64,000 bases of DNA, taken from the NCBI RefSeq assembly GCF_000023225.1, contig NC_013173.1:622501-686500 (forward strand), given 5' to 3'. The translations under genes were made by a program, and so were the position numbers. Source of the stretch: Desulfomicrobium baculatum DSM 4028. Lineage in GTDB: Bacteria; Desulfobacterota; Desulfovibrionia; Desulfovibrionales; Desulfomicrobiaceae. Positions 16,509 to 25,341 of the stretch are shown piece after piece; position 1 is the stretch's first letter, and each line of letters starts with the position of its first letter. Below the pieces are notes generated by a model. That model was not told where the DNA came from. It ran no database searches and saw only the letters and a program-made list of their open reading frames with translations.

Positions 16509-17771
16509 ATGAGTGAGTATTCTGCCTGGGATTGGGGCATAGGCTCCAGAACCGTGGCCGACCTATCCGAATGTGACTGCGACGTTGAATGGCGCGAGGA
16601 AAACCAGGCCAGCCCAGACGGGGAAAAGGTGGCGGCCGTGGTCAAGACCGGGGAAGGGGAGTTCAGCGTGTGCGTCAACAACACATGCTGGGAACCGAGA
16701 TACGAGCGCATCTGGTATCTGCGCTATTCTCCGGACGGGCGCCTGGCCGGTCTGGCCTGCGACGGTGACTGGACCTTGTGCGTGGACGGCGAGCCGTGGG
16801 AAGAGACGTATGGATTTCTGTTCAACACGTTGTTTTCCAAGGATGGTTCGGTCATCGCCTGTTGCGTGGCCGATTCAATGACCTATGGCATGGTGCTTGA
16901 GGGCGTGGCCTGGGAAACGCTTTTTCCCAACGCCAATAATTTCATACTCAGTTCCGATGGCAAGCGCAGCGCCGCTGTGGTTCAGACCGTGCCCCTGGGG
17001 CAGGCTGATGTGTTCAAGTTCAAGGACGGCGCTTACTCCGTCGCAGTGGACGGAACGCCTTGGAACGTGAACTTCGTGAACGTCTGGACCCCGCGCTTCA
17101 ATGCCGACAACAGTTCGGTTGCGGCTCAGATTCGTCACACGCTCTTCGACTACACCATTGCCGTGGACGGCAAGCCCTGGGCGGAGAACTTCAACCAGGT
17201 CTGGGAGCCGCTTTTCCACCCTGCCAAGAATTCGGTTGCCGCGCCGGTGCGCCTGGCCGGCAAGTGGGGCATGGCCCTGGACGGCAAGATCATCTGGCAG
17301 CCTTCTTTCTTTCAGGTCTGGCAGCAGCAGTTCAGCCCATCCGGCGACAAGCTCGCCGCCATCGTCTGCCCCAAATACGGGCGCTGGACTTTGGCCGTGG
17401 ACGGCACCCCGTGGAACACGACGTTTGGCGACATGGTCATGGATATGACTTTTAGCCCCGACGGAAAGCGTCTGGCCGCACTTGGCAAGCAGGACGGCAA
17501 GTGGACCGTATTTTCCGACGACAAGGCCTGGAATAGCAATTACGATATGTGTTATGCTCCGGTTTTTTCGCCGGATAGCAACCATGTGGCCGTCAGGGTC
17601 GAAAAGAAGGGCCGTTTCACTATCGCGGTGGATGGCAAGGAATATGGCCAGGGTTTCGATCAATGCTTTGACCCGACGTTCAGTCCTGATGGAAGCCGGA
17701 TTCTCATTCGCGCCATCGTGGATGGAAAGTACCAAAGAATTGTCGAGTCCGTAGCAAAAATCATCGGATAA
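16509..17771 (+). CDS. tmcD: TmcD, Trp-rich beta-propeller-like subunit of the Tmc complex
   Basis: 420 residues made of about eight or nine copies of a 45-50 residue unit. Each has the pattern VDG-x-PW, then an aromatic stretch ending FSPDG or similar, then VAA. Examples are CVDGEPWEETYGFLFN, AVDGKPWAENFNQVWEP and AVDGTPWNTTFGDM. This resembles WD40/PD40 blades and fits TmcD, described as tryptophan-rich and of unknown function. There is no signal peptide, so it should be cytoplasmic, near TmcB. AAGGAGG precedes the ATG at 16509. It is first in this operon, and tmcC follows after 11 bases. Confidence 0.85.
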   Translation: MSEYSAWDWGIGSRTVADLSECDCDVEWREENQASPDGEKVAAVVKTGEGEFSVCVNNTCWEPRYERIWYLRYSPDGRLAGLACDGDWTLCVDGEPWEETYGFLFNTLFSKDGSVIACCVADSMTYGMVLEGVAWETLFPNANNFILSSDGKRSAAVVQTVPLGQADVFKFKDGAYSVAVDGTPWNVNFVNVWTPRFNADNSSVAAQIRHTLFDYTIAVDGKPWAENFNQVWEPLFHPAKNSVAAPVRLAGKWGMALDGKIIWQPSFFQVWQQQFSPSGDKLAAIVCPKYGRWTLAVDGTPWNTTFGDMVMDMTFSPDGKRLAALGKQDGKWTVFSDDKAWNSNYDMCYAPVFSPDSNHVAVRVEKKGRFTIAVDGKEYGQGFDQCFDPTFSPDGSRILIRAIVDGKYQRIVESVAKIIG

Positions 17772-17782
17772 GGAGGCTAGAC

Positions 17783-18442
17783 ATGCAGGATGTCTATTTA
17801 TTGGTATCTGGCCCCCTGGCTTGGGCTGCCTGGACTATTTTTGTACTTGGATCGATATACAAAATCTGGTCGACACTGAATACCGCAAAAAAGAAAGATC
17901 AGGTTTTGCTCAATTACGTCTCATTCAGATATGGAATGAGATCCATCATTAACTGGTCCATTCCGTTCAATACGGTCAACATGAGGTTGAACCCTGTTTT
18001 TACCGGAATCGCATTTTTCTTCCACATTGCTTTTTTTGTGCTGCTCATCTTTGTCTCCGCACATCAAATCATGATCGAGGAAGGGTTCGGCATCGGCTGG
18101 TTCACCATTCCTGATTTCGTGGCCGACATTCTGGCTTTTGCGGTCATTGGCGCGTGCATCTTCTTTGCCGTGCGACGGGTGATGCGTCCTGAAGTGAGTT
18201 ATGTCACCGACTGGACGGATTTTGCCCTGCTCGCCCTTGTGGCGGCGCCCTTTGTGACGGGAGTTCTGGCCTACCATCAGCTTGGCGATTACATGCTCAT
18301 GGTCGTGCTCCACATGGTCTCGGCAGAGCTTTTGCTCGTGGCCATTCCCTTCACGCGTCTCAGTCATATGCTGCTGGCTCCCTTGACCAGGGCATATATC
18401 GGGTCTGAATTCGGCATGGTGCGCCACGTCAAGGATTGGTAA
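17783..18442 (+). CDS. tmcC: TmcC, cytochrome b-type membrane subunit
   Basis: 219 residues with five or six membrane helices, of the NarI-like cytochrome b type that anchors DsrM, HmcE and TmcC. Histidines suitable as heme ligands lie in FHIAFFVLLIFVSAHQ and VVLHMVSAELLLVAIPFTRLSH. The protein would carry electrons between periplasmic TmcA and cytoplasmic TmcB, possibly through the menaquinone pool. It is paralogous to HmcE 7 kb downstream: both share the order membrane subunit then CCG protein, and both have G-F/L-GI-x-W after the second helix. GGAGG precedes the start. Confidence 0.9.
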   Translation: MQDVYLLVSGPLAWAAWTIFVLGSIYKIWSTLNTAKKKDQVLLNYVSFRYGMRSIINWSIPFNTVNMRLNPVFTGIAFFFHIAFFVLLIFVSAHQIMIEEGFGIGWFTIPDFVADILAFAVIGACIFFAVRRVMRPEVSYVTDWTDFALLALVAAPFVTGVLAYHQLGDYMLMVVLHMVSAELLLVAIPFTRLSHMLLAPLTRAYIGSEFGMVRHVKDW

Positions 18443-18457
18443 AAAGAGGAGAACGCT

Positions 18458-19774
18458 ATGAAAGAACGCGTCTGGATAAAAGACGAAGGTGTTGAACGGG
18501 GAGCTGAAAAGCTGACCCCGGAGAGGATCGAGAAGACGATCAACGCGGTTTTCGACAACGAAGCCGGGGCGCGCCTCAAGGCTTATGTCGATACCTGCGC
18601 CCATTGCGGTTTGTGTTCGGAGGCCTGTCATTTCTTTTTGTCCCGGGATCGTGACCCGCGGTTTTCCCCTGTGGGCAAGGTCAAGCAGACTGTCTGGGAG
18701 ATGCTTGACAAGAAAGGCAAAGTGTCTGTTGAATTTATGAAACATGCCACGCAGGTTGCGCAAACAGAGTGCAACTTGTGTCGAAGATGCGTGCAATACT
18801 GTCCTTTTGGGATAGATATTGGCTATATGATGAGTATGGTGCGACGTATTGTTCATAAGCTTGAGCTTACACCTTTGTATATACAAGATACTGCGCACTC
18901 GCATTCGGCGACCATGAATCAGATGTGGGTTAAGGATGATGAATGGATCGACGCCCTGATCTGGCAGGAAGACGAGTTGCGCGAGGAATTACCCAACGCC
19001 CGCATCCCGCTGGAAAAGGAAGGGGCGGAAATCATGTATTCCGTCATCGGGCCGGAGCCCAAGTTCCGTACTCAGCTCATTTATCAGGCTGCGGCCATCA
19101 TGAACGAGGCAGGTTGCGACTGGACCATGCCTGCCACTCCCGGCTGGGACAACTCCGACATGGCCATGTTCACCGGTGATACGGAAATGATGGGACGCTT
19201 GAAGAGAATACATTTCGAAACCGCGGCCAGGTTGCGTGTTAAGAAAATTGTCATGGGCGAATGCGGACATGCTTTTCGTTCCGTTTATGACACAGGAAAT
19301 CGTGTTCTTGGATGGCAAATGCCTCCGGTTCAGGTTGTTCACGCCCTGGAATTTTACTGGGACCTTCTCAATGAAGGGAAAATCAAGGTTGCAAAGCAAA
19401 TAGAAGAGCCAGTAACTTTTCATGATCCATGCAACGTTGTTCGTGGGCGAGGGCTGCATGAGAAGGCCAGAGAAGTTGTGCGTGCATTTTGCCCGAATCT
19501 TGTGGAGATGCATCCAAACAGGGAACATAACATCTGCTGTGCGGCAGGTGGTGGCGTGATCAATTGTGGACCGCCATTCAAGAACTCTCGCGTTGAGAGC
19601 AATAGCGTGAAAGCTGAGCAGCTCAAGGCCACGGGAGTCAGGCTTTGCATAGCTCCGTGTCACAATTGTCACGGTGGGCTTGAGGATATTATCCATAAGT
19701 ATAAACTTGATATGGAGCTCAAGTTCCTTGGAGAAATTATCTATGATTGCATGGAAAAACCAAATGCTGTCTAG
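18458..19774 (+). CDS. tmcB: TmcB, cytoplasmic CCG-domain iron-sulfur subunit (HdrD-like)
   Basis: 438 residues. Two ferredoxin motifs near residues 45-110, CAHCGLCSEACHF and CNLCRRCVQYCPFG, would bind two [4Fe-4S] clusters. The C-terminal part holds the cysteine-rich CCG region seen in heterodisulfide reductase: FHDPCN, then NICCAAGGG, then CIAPCHNC. This part binds the noncubane or catalytic cluster in HdrD-type proteins. TmcB is thought to connect the membrane subunit to the cytoplasmic acceptor. There is no signal peptide. It starts 15 bases after tmcC and is paralogous to HmcF. Confidence 0.92.
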   Translation: MKERVWIKDEGVERGAEKLTPERIEKTINAVFDNEAGARLKAYVDTCAHCGLCSEACHFFLSRDRDPRFSPVGKVKQTVWEMLDKKGKVSVEFMKHATQVAQTECNLCRRCVQYCPFGIDIGYMMSMVRRIVHKLELTPLYIQDTAHSHSATMNQMWVKDDEWIDALIWQEDELREELPNARIPLEKEGAEIMYSVIGPEPKFRTQLIYQAAAIMNEAGCDWTMPATPGWDNSDMAMFTGDTEMMGRLKRIHFETAARLRVKKIVMGECGHAFRSVYDTGNRVLGWQMPPVQVVHALEFYWDLLNEGKIKVAKQIEEPVTFHDPCNVVRGRGLHEKAREVVRAFCPNLVEMHPNREHNICCAAGGGVINCGPPFKNSRVESNSVKAEQLKATGVRLCIAPCHNCHGGLEDIIHKYKLDMELKFLGEIIYDCMEKPNAV

Positions 19775-19783
19775 GGGTGAGCA

Positions 19784-20173
19784 ATGAGACATATACTATA
19801 CAGATACTTCATTTTCTGCTCTGTCGTGCTCTGCGTCACGTTTTGCAGTATTTCGGCTTTTTCCCAGGACGACACATATCTGAAGGTCGATGCCTTTGGA
19901 GAATTGGAACGTCCTGTCAGCGCATTTGATCATGATGAACACAATGACAAGGCTGCTCTGGAAGACTGTTCAGTTTGCCATCATGTCTATGAAGATGGAA
20001 AATTGGTCGAAGGTGAGAGCTCCGAAGATCAGGCTTGCGCCGACTGCCATACCCTCAAGGCGCAGGGCAGCCAGCCCGGCCTCATGATGGCCTACCACCA
20101 GCAGTGCAAGAGTTGCCACATCGAATCAAAAAATGGCCCCGTCGCTTGCGGCGAATGTCATGTAAAAAAATAA
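19784..20173 (+). CDS. tmcA: TmcA, type II tetraheme cytochrome c3
   Basis: 129 residues with an N-terminal signal peptide (hydrophobic stretch to about residue 27) for export to the periplasm. There are four CxxCH heme sites: CSVCH, CADCH, CKSCH and CGECH. The histidines in AFDHDEHND ahead of the first heme match the c3 axial-ligand pattern. TmcA accepts electrons from the type I c3/hydrogenase pool and is the periplasmic end of the Tmc complex. It is last in this operon, followed by a strong terminator. Its motif AYHQQCKSCHIES recurs in the last four-heme unit of HmcA. Confidence 0.94.
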   Translation: MRHILYRYFIFCSVVLCVTFCSISAFSQDDTYLKVDAFGELERPVSAFDHDEHNDKAALEDCSVCHHVYEDGKLVEGESSEDQACADCHTLKAQGSQPGLMMAYHQQCKSCHIESKNGPVACGECHVKK

Positions 20174-20197
20174 CCGGCTTTAGTTTTCAGATCAGTG

Positions 20198-20231
20198 AAC
20201 CCGGCTTTCGTTTGAAGGCCGGGTTTTTTTT
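20198..20231 (+). terminator. Terminator of the tmc operon
   Basis: AACCCGGC/GCCGGGTT stem followed by eight T. Confidence 0.9.
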
Positions 20232-20631
20232 GCAAAAATTTTCCTATCCTGTTGTCCATCCTGCCGACATTTCAAAGTGATCTGTCTCGTTAAGCAAATG
20301 TATTCAGATTTAATTTTTCTATAAAAACAAGCATGTTGATTTGGTATTTTTGACCGGGTCCGGCCAGGAAAGTCCAGATATTTGAAATCTCAAGTGATTG
20401 TGAAAAAATGGATTAGCTCTTGACGGGTTTGTTGATATTCTATACCTCCGAGGTCGGAATAAATCATACCCGAATGGTCTGCTTAATCTCAATTTTTTTA
20501 GTGGACTTTATGTGCAGACGCACAAGGTTTGATTTTTTTCCGTTTTAAGGAAGGTGCAGGGGGGGCGGAGCCTCCGCGCGAGGGAGGTTTCCGGAATTTT
20601 CCGGAGCGGATTTCAACAAAGGAATTTTCAC
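20232..20631. other. Leader and promoter region of the hmc operon
   Basis: 400 AT-rich bases without a gene. It contains the candidate promoter and palindrome at 20420-20461. A pyrimidine-free stretch rich in GGGAGG-type runs lies around 20550-20590. Confidence 0.6.
20420..20461 (+). promoter_or_regulatory. Candidate hmc promoter with overlapping palindrome (possible Rrf2 site)
   Basis: TTGACG at 20420-20425 could be the -35 and TATACC at 20441-20446 the -10, with a short 15-base spacer. Overlapping it at 20436-20461 is a symmetric sequence: TATTC, 4 bases, CCTCCGAGG, 3 bases, GAATA, with the inner perfect palindrome ACCTCCGAGGT. In Desulfovibrio vulgaris Rrf2 represses hmc, so this is the natural candidate operator. 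That assignment is inference. Confidence 0.4.
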
Positions 20632-22176
20632 ATGGAGAAGGGAAGACCAATGCTGCGATGGGTTGGAATCCTGTGCGTAAGCATGGCTGTGGCTGGATTC
20701 GGTCTGAACGCTCTTGGGGGAAAACAGGAATCGGTCGAAACGAAAGCAATGGGCGCGGATCTCATATCCATCGAAACGCTCAAGAAGTTCGGTGATCTCG
20801 ATTATCCTGTGGTCCGGTTCGAGCATGACAAGCACACCAAGGCTGTGGAGGGGAAGTGCGAATCCTGCCATACTGTGACCGGCAACACGGTCACGGCCAA
20901 GTTCAAGCGTCAGGAAGATACGAATGCCGCGGAAATCAAGGCCATTTATCACGACAACTGCATCACGTGCCATGACGACACGTCCAAGGCCGGCAAGAAA
21001 AGCGGACCCGGCAGCGAGCAGTGCCGGACCTGTCACGCGGGGCCTGCGGATTCGTCACGGACGTTGATCTCGTTCGATAAATCCCTGCATTACCGCCACT
21101 CGTCTTCGAAGATGGTTCTTCCTGCCCCTGGGCAGAAGGAGAACTGCTCCAAATGCCACTCCCAGGACAAGCCCGAAGAGCGCAATCTCGCCTTTGCCGA
21201 GAACAAGGATCAGGCGCATGAAAAATGTCTGTCCTGTCATATGGAGATCGGTAAGGCGCAGCAGCCTACCGGTCCTGTAGAGTGCGCCGGCTGTCATGAC
21301 GCCACTGTCCGCGCCGGATTCAAGAAGGTCGCGGATGCGCCACGGCTTGAAGCCGGTCAGTCCGATTACGCGCTGCTCATGGCCGCCACGGCTCAGGCCG
21401 GAACCGAGCCCAAGCTGGTCAGCGCCGTGCCTTTCAATCACAAGCTGCATGAAGAAAAGAACGAGAACTGCTCGGTCTGCCATCATAACGCTTCGTCCAA
21501 GGGCGTGATCCCCTGTTCGCAGTGCCACACGTCATTGGGCAAGGAAGAGGGCGGCTTCATAACCACCGAGCAGGCCATGCACCGCGTGACCGCTCAGGCC
21601 AGTTGCGTGGGGTGTCATGCCCAGGCGCAGGCCAAGCCGGAATGCGCCGGATGCCACACCTTCATGGGTCGAACCGGTCAGAACACAGATGCCAGTTGCG
21701 TCAAATGCCATGTCGACATCACGCCCGGAGCTGAGCTGATCAATGACAAGAACGCCCGCAGCAACACTGCGGCGATGCTCATGAACACCCGCATCAAGAG
21801 CGACCCTGAGATCAAGGTCGGCGAGATTCCCGAGATCGTCGAGATCAGCGTCCTGGCCAACGAGTACCAGGCCAGCAAATTCCCACATCGCAAGATCGTG
21901 CAGAAGATCATGGAAGGCATGAAGGACGACAGCATGGCTGCGTACTTTCACTCCAGCCCGAACGCTGTCTGTTCCGGTTGTCATCACAACAGTCCAGCTT
22001 CAGCCAATCCTCCCAAATGCGTCAGTTGTCATGGCAAGGTCGCGAGCGCGCAGGATGGAGCCAAGCCAGACCTCAAGACCGCCTATCACCAGCAATGCAT
22101 CGGTTGTCATAGCGAAATGGGCATCCAGAAGCCGGCGGCCACTGCCTGCGCGGAATGTCATGCCGTAAAGCAATAA
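20632..22176 (+). CDS. hmcA: HmcA, high-molecular-weight multiheme cytochrome c
   Basis: 514 residues with an N-terminal signal for export. I count 15 CxxCH heme motifs between residues about 76 and 510. Grouped by spacing they are three, three, four, one and four. The D. vulgaris protein is described with 16 hemes (3, 4, 4, 1, 4), so one site of the second group seems absent. The protein is the periplasmic electron entry of the Hmc complex, receiving electrons from type I cytochrome c3. The start at 20632 (MEKGRPMLRW) has AAAGGAA upstream and resembles the known HmcA N terminus. The in-frame ATG at 20650 is an alternative. Confidence 0.93.
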   Translation: MEKGRPMLRWVGILCVSMAVAGFGLNALGGKQESVETKAMGADLISIETLKKFGDLDYPVVRFEHDKHTKAVEGKCESCHTVTGNTVTAKFKRQEDTNAAEIKAIYHDNCITCHDDTSKAGKKSGPGSEQCRTCHAGPADSSRTLISFDKSLHYRHSSSKMVLPAPGQKENCSKCHSQDKPEERNLAFAENKDQAHEKCLSCHMEIGKAQQPTGPVECAGCHDATVRAGFKKVADAPRLEAGQSDYALLMAATAQAGTEPKLVSAVPFNHKLHEEKNENCSVCHHNASSKGVIPCSQCHTSLGKEEGGFITTEQAMHRVTAQASCVGCHAQAQAKPECAGCHTFMGRTGQNTDASCVKCHVDITPGAELINDKNARSNTAAMLMNTRIKSDPEIKVGEIPEIVEISVLANEYQASKFPHRKIVQKIMEGMKDDSMAAYFHSSPNAVCSGCHHNSPASANPPKCVSCHGKVASAQDGAKPDLKTAYHQQCIGCHSEMGIQKPAATACAECHAVKQ

Positions 22177-22210
22177 CCTGCCCGGAAGGTCGCAATAACG
22201 AGGAGCTACT

Positions 22211-23269
22211 ATGAAACGCAGAAAATTCATTGGCATGCTGGCTGGCGCAGGAGCCTGTATGGCGGCGTCAACGGCCACAGCCGGTGGAACACATCATTTT
22301 AAGGGTTATCCCGAAAGCTTCGGGGTGCTCTTTGACAGCACCAAATGCATCGGCTGCAGAAAATGCGAAGCCGCTTGCAACAAGGTCAACGAACTGCCCG
22401 CGCAGCCGGTGCCCTTCGATGACCTGACAGTATTGGACTCAAGACGGCGTACGCACCACGACACCTTCACCGTGGTCAACAAATACTCCGTCAACGACAA
22501 GCCCGTGTACCGCAAGCAGCAGTGCAATCATTGCCTGGAGCCTGCCTGCGCTTCGGCTTGTTTCGTCGGCGCCTTTGTCAAGGACAAGACCGGGGCCGTC
22601 AGCCACGACGCCTCCAAGTGCGTGGGCTGCCGCTACTGTATGATCGCCTGTCCGTTTGAAATCCCGACCTACGAATATCACGATCCCATCACTCCCCGGG
22701 TACGCAAGTGCACCATGTGCCAGCCGCGGATCGAAGAAGGAAAGCTGCCGGGGTGTGTTGAAGACTGCCCCAAGGGCGCCCTGGTCTTCGGTCGCCGCGA
22801 GGACCTGCTGAACATTGCCCGTGAACGTATCCGCAAGCATCCAAACGTCTACATCGACCATATCTATGGCGAACGTGAAATGGGTGGAACGAGCTGGATG
22901 TATATCTCCGGCGTGCCGTTTGAAAAAATCGGCATGCGTGAGGATCTGGGCGTCACCCCTGCTCCGGAACTCACTTCCGGCGCACTTTCCCTTGTTCCGG
23001 CCATCGTGGGCCTGTGGCCCATGTTTTTGACCGGTGCCTATGCCCTGACCAAGCGTCGGGAGAAGATTGCCGAAGAAGAGCAGCACCATGCCGTGGCAGA
23101 GGCCGTGGCCGAAGCGCAGGCTGAGGCGGCAAAGAAGGCGAAAGCGGCCATGGACAAGGCGGAACGCGACAAGCAGGCCGCCATTGATCGTGAAGTGAAA
23201 AAAGCGCTCAAGGAAGCGGAAGAGGCCCGGCTCAAAGCCGAAACTCCCGCTGATCCGAGCGAGCAATAA
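22211..23269 (+). CDS. hmcB: HmcB, ferredoxin-like subunit with signal and coiled-coil tail
   Basis: 352 residues. The N terminus [14 protein letters not shown] looks like a Tat-type signal, although the second arginine is followed by K rather than the full RRxFLK. Four cysteine clusters follow ([35 protein letters not shown] and CTMCQPR with CVEDCP), giving four [4Fe-4S] clusters on the periplasmic side. A single membrane helix lies near 255-275. The last 65 residues are rich in A, K and E and are predicted coiled coil, ending in the cytoplasm. It links HmcA to the NrfD-like HmcC. RBS GGAG. Confidence 0.92.
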   Translation: MKRRKFIGMLAGAGACMAASTATAGGTHHFKGYPESFGVLFDSTKCIGCRKCEAACNKVNELPAQPVPFDDLTVLDSRRRTHHDTFTVVNKYSVNDKPVYRKQQCNHCLEPACASACFVGAFVKDKTGAVSHDASKCVGCRYCMIACPFEIPTYEYHDPITPRVRKCTMCQPRIEEGKLPGCVEDCPKGALVFGRREDLLNIARERIRKHPNVYIDHIYGEREMGGTSWMYISGVPFEKIGMREDLGVTPAPELTSGALSLVPAIVGLWPMFLTGAYALTKRREKIAEEEQHHAVAEAVAEAQAEAAKKAKAAMDKAERDKQAAIDREVKKALKEAEEARLKAETPADPSEQ

Positions 23270-23281
23270 GGAGGAGTGTTG

Positions 23282-24451
23282 ATGTCTCACCACACCACAC
23301 CAAGCAAGACATTCTGGACTCCGGCGAACATCCTGACTGCCGTCATCCTGGTCATTGGCCTGGTTCTGACCGTGAAGCGGTTCACCATGGGCATCGGCTC
23401 GGTGACCAATCTGACCGACGACAATCCATGGGGCATCTGGATCGGTTTCGACCTGCTCTGCGGCGTCGCTCTGGCCGCCGGCGGTTACACGACCTCCGCG
23501 GCCGTGTACCTGTTCGGCATGAAAAAATATCACTCTGCGGTGCGTCCGGCCATCACCACCGCATTTCTGGGCTACGCCTTCGTGGTCTTTGCCCTGCTCT
23601 ACGACCTGGGCCGCTACTACCGGCTGCCCTATCCGCTGACCATCTATCCCGGCCCGACCTCCTTTCTTTTCGAAGTAGGTCTGTGCGTGGCCCTGTACCT
23701 GACCGTTCTGGCCATCGAATTCTCGCCTGCGCTGTGGGAAACCCTGCGCTGGAAGAAGCTGCGCTTCTGGGCGCATAGCCTGACCCTGGTGCTGACCATC
23801 TTCGGCGTTGTCCTGTCCACCCTGCACCAGTCTTCGCTGGGCGGGCTGTACCTGCTCGCGCCTTCCAAGCTGCATCCGCTGTGGTACTCGCCTTATCTCG
23901 CGCTCTTTTTCTTCATCTCAAGTATCCCCGCCGGTCTCTCCATGGTTATTTTCGAAGGGGGGCTGTCGCATAAGTTCCTGCATCACAAGATGGACGATAC
24001 CCACATCAAGGAAGCTCCCGGCGTAACCCTTGGTTTCGCCAAGGCCGCAGCGGTGGTCCTCTTTACCTACTTCAACCTGAAGTGGATCGGCGTGGCCCTG
24101 GACAACAACTGGCACTACCTGTCGACGGGCTGGGGCGCGTGGTTTCTGGTCGAAATGCTGGGCTTCGTGCTCCTGCCTTGCCTGATGTATGCGGTCGCGG
24201 CCCGCGAAAAGAACCAGAAGCTGGCTTTCTGGGCCTCCATCGTCACGGTGCTTGGCATCGTGCTGAACAGGCTCAACATCTCGCTGGTGGCCTTCAACTG
24301 GCAACTCCCGACCGAATTACGCTACGTCCCTTCCTGGGAAGAGATCATGATCACCGTATTCATCGTCACCCTTGAAATCACCGTGTTGCGGATCTGCCTG
24401 AACAAGCTGCCGATCCTGCATGAACACCCTGAGTTCAAGGGCGCGCACTAA
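23282..24451 (+). CDS. hmcC: HmcC, NrfD-like integral membrane subunit
   Basis: 389 residues with about ten membrane helices, a member of the NrfD/PsrC family that exchanges electrons or protons with menaquinone. Family-like stretches include TDDNPWGIWIGFD near residue 45 and the conserved acidic and aromatic residues in the fourth helix. It is the membrane core next to HmcB. The ATG at 23282 follows AAGGAGG; an in-frame GTG six bases earlier is less well placed. Thirteen bases separate it from hmcD. Confidence 0.92.
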   Translation: MSHHTTPSKTFWTPANILTAVILVIGLVLTVKRFTMGIGSVTNLTDDNPWGIWIGFDLLCGVALAAGGYTTSAAVYLFGMKKYHSAVRPAITTAFLGYAFVVFALLYDLGRYYRLPYPLTIYPGPTSFLFEVGLCVALYLTVLAIEFSPALWETLRWKKLRFWAHSLTLVLTIFGVVLSTLHQSSLGGLYLLAPSKLHPLWYSPYLALFFFISSIPAGLSMVIFEGGLSHKFLHHKMDDTHIKEAPGVTLGFAKAAAVVLFTYFNLKWIGVALDNNWHYLSTGWGAWFLVEMLGFVLLPCLMYAVAAREKNQKLAFWASIVTVLGIVLNRLNISLVAFNWQLPTELRYVPSWEEIMITVFIVTLEITVLRICLNKLPILHEHPEFKGAH

Positions 24452-24464
24452 AGGAGGCAGGAAA

Positions 24465-24614
24465 ATGGAATTCATGACACTTCATGACTTCATGTTCTGG
24501 ACCAAGGGCATGGCCTATGTAGGAATGGGCGTTGGTCTGGTGGCATTCGTGGCCTTCTGGCTGTTCTTGTCCGAAAGGGACGAGGACAAGTTCGCCGACA
24601 CGGAAGAAGAATAG
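24465..24614 (+). CDS. hmcD: HmcD, small membrane subunit
   Basis: 49 residues with one membrane helix (about 15-35) and an acidic C terminus, DEDKFADTEEE. There is no cofactor motif. It is assigned by position between hmcC and hmcE, and D. vulgaris HmcD is also a very small membrane protein. AAAGGAGG precedes the ATG at 24465. Its role in the complex is unknown, perhaps structural. Confidence 0.85.
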   Translation: MEFMTLHDFMFWTKGMAYVGMGVGLVAFVAFWLFLSERDEDKFADTEEE

Positions 24615-24649
24615 GCTCGGGCCTTATCCGACCAATGAAGGAGTAATCT

Positions 24650-25324
24650 ATGTATGAGATATTGACTGGTCCGCTGCTCTGGATTGCCTTTGCGGTATTC
24701 TTTGTCGGCCTGACCACCCGGGTGGTGCTGTATTTCATGGGTCTCGACTGGAGACTCGATCGCGTGGCCTACAAGCCGCACATGAATTACGGCATCAAAG
24801 GCGCTTTCAGGTCCGTGTATCGCTGGCTGCTGCCATTCGGGACATACAGCTGGAGGGCCAAGCCCATCTTCACGATCATGTTCTTCGCCTTCCACATCGG
24901 GCTGGTCATCGTGCCCCTGTTTCTGGAAGGGCACGCCGTCATGATCAGAAACGGTCTTGGCATCGATTGGCCGGCAATGCCGCAGCTGCTGGCGGACGTT
25001 CTGGCCATTGCAGCCTTTCTGGCCGGCCTTGGGATCGCCCTGCGCCGCCTGCTTTTGCCCGAGGTGCGCATCCTGACCGACATCAAGGACGTCATGCTGC
25101 TGGTGCTGATCCTGACCCTGCTGGGTTCCGGCATCATCGCCACCTACCATACCGCCAACTATTCGTTCTGGATCACCCTGCACGTGCTGTGCGGCGTGAT
25201 CGTGCTGCTGACCGCTCCCTTCACCAAGCTGTCTCATATTGCGCTCTTTTTCTGCACGCGCATTCAGATCGGCATGGATTTCGGGATCAAGCGCGGCGGA
25301 ATGAAGTCCAATTTTGACTGGTAA
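24650..25324 (+). CDS. hmcE: HmcE, cytochrome b-type membrane subunit (NarI-like)
   Basis: 224 residues with five or six membrane helices. Heme-ligand histidines are likely in [17 protein letters not shown] and [20 protein letters not shown]. It is clearly paralogous to TmcC, with the same length and the same order before a CCG protein. It would pass electrons between HmcC/menaquinone and HmcF. GGAG precedes the start. The gene is 35 bases after hmcD and 17 bases before hmcF. Confidence 0.92.
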   Translation: MYEILTGPLLWIAFAVFFVGLTTRVVLYFMGLDWRLDRVAYKPHMNYGIKGAFRSVYRWLLPFGTYSWRAKPIFTIMFFAFHIGLVIVPLFLEGHAVMIRNGLGIDWPAMPQLLADVLAIAAFLAGLGIALRRLLLPEVRILTDIKDVMLLVLILTLLGSGIIATYHTANYSFWITLHVLCGVIVLLTAPFTKLSHIALFFCTRIQIGMDFGIKRGGMKSNFDW

Positions 25325-25341
25325 GCCAAGAGGAATACGAT

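Noticed and set aside
20545-21036. Minus-strand frames opposite hmcA, hmcB and hmcC
   Set aside because: They are shadows of genes with dense heme or cluster motifs on the plus strand.
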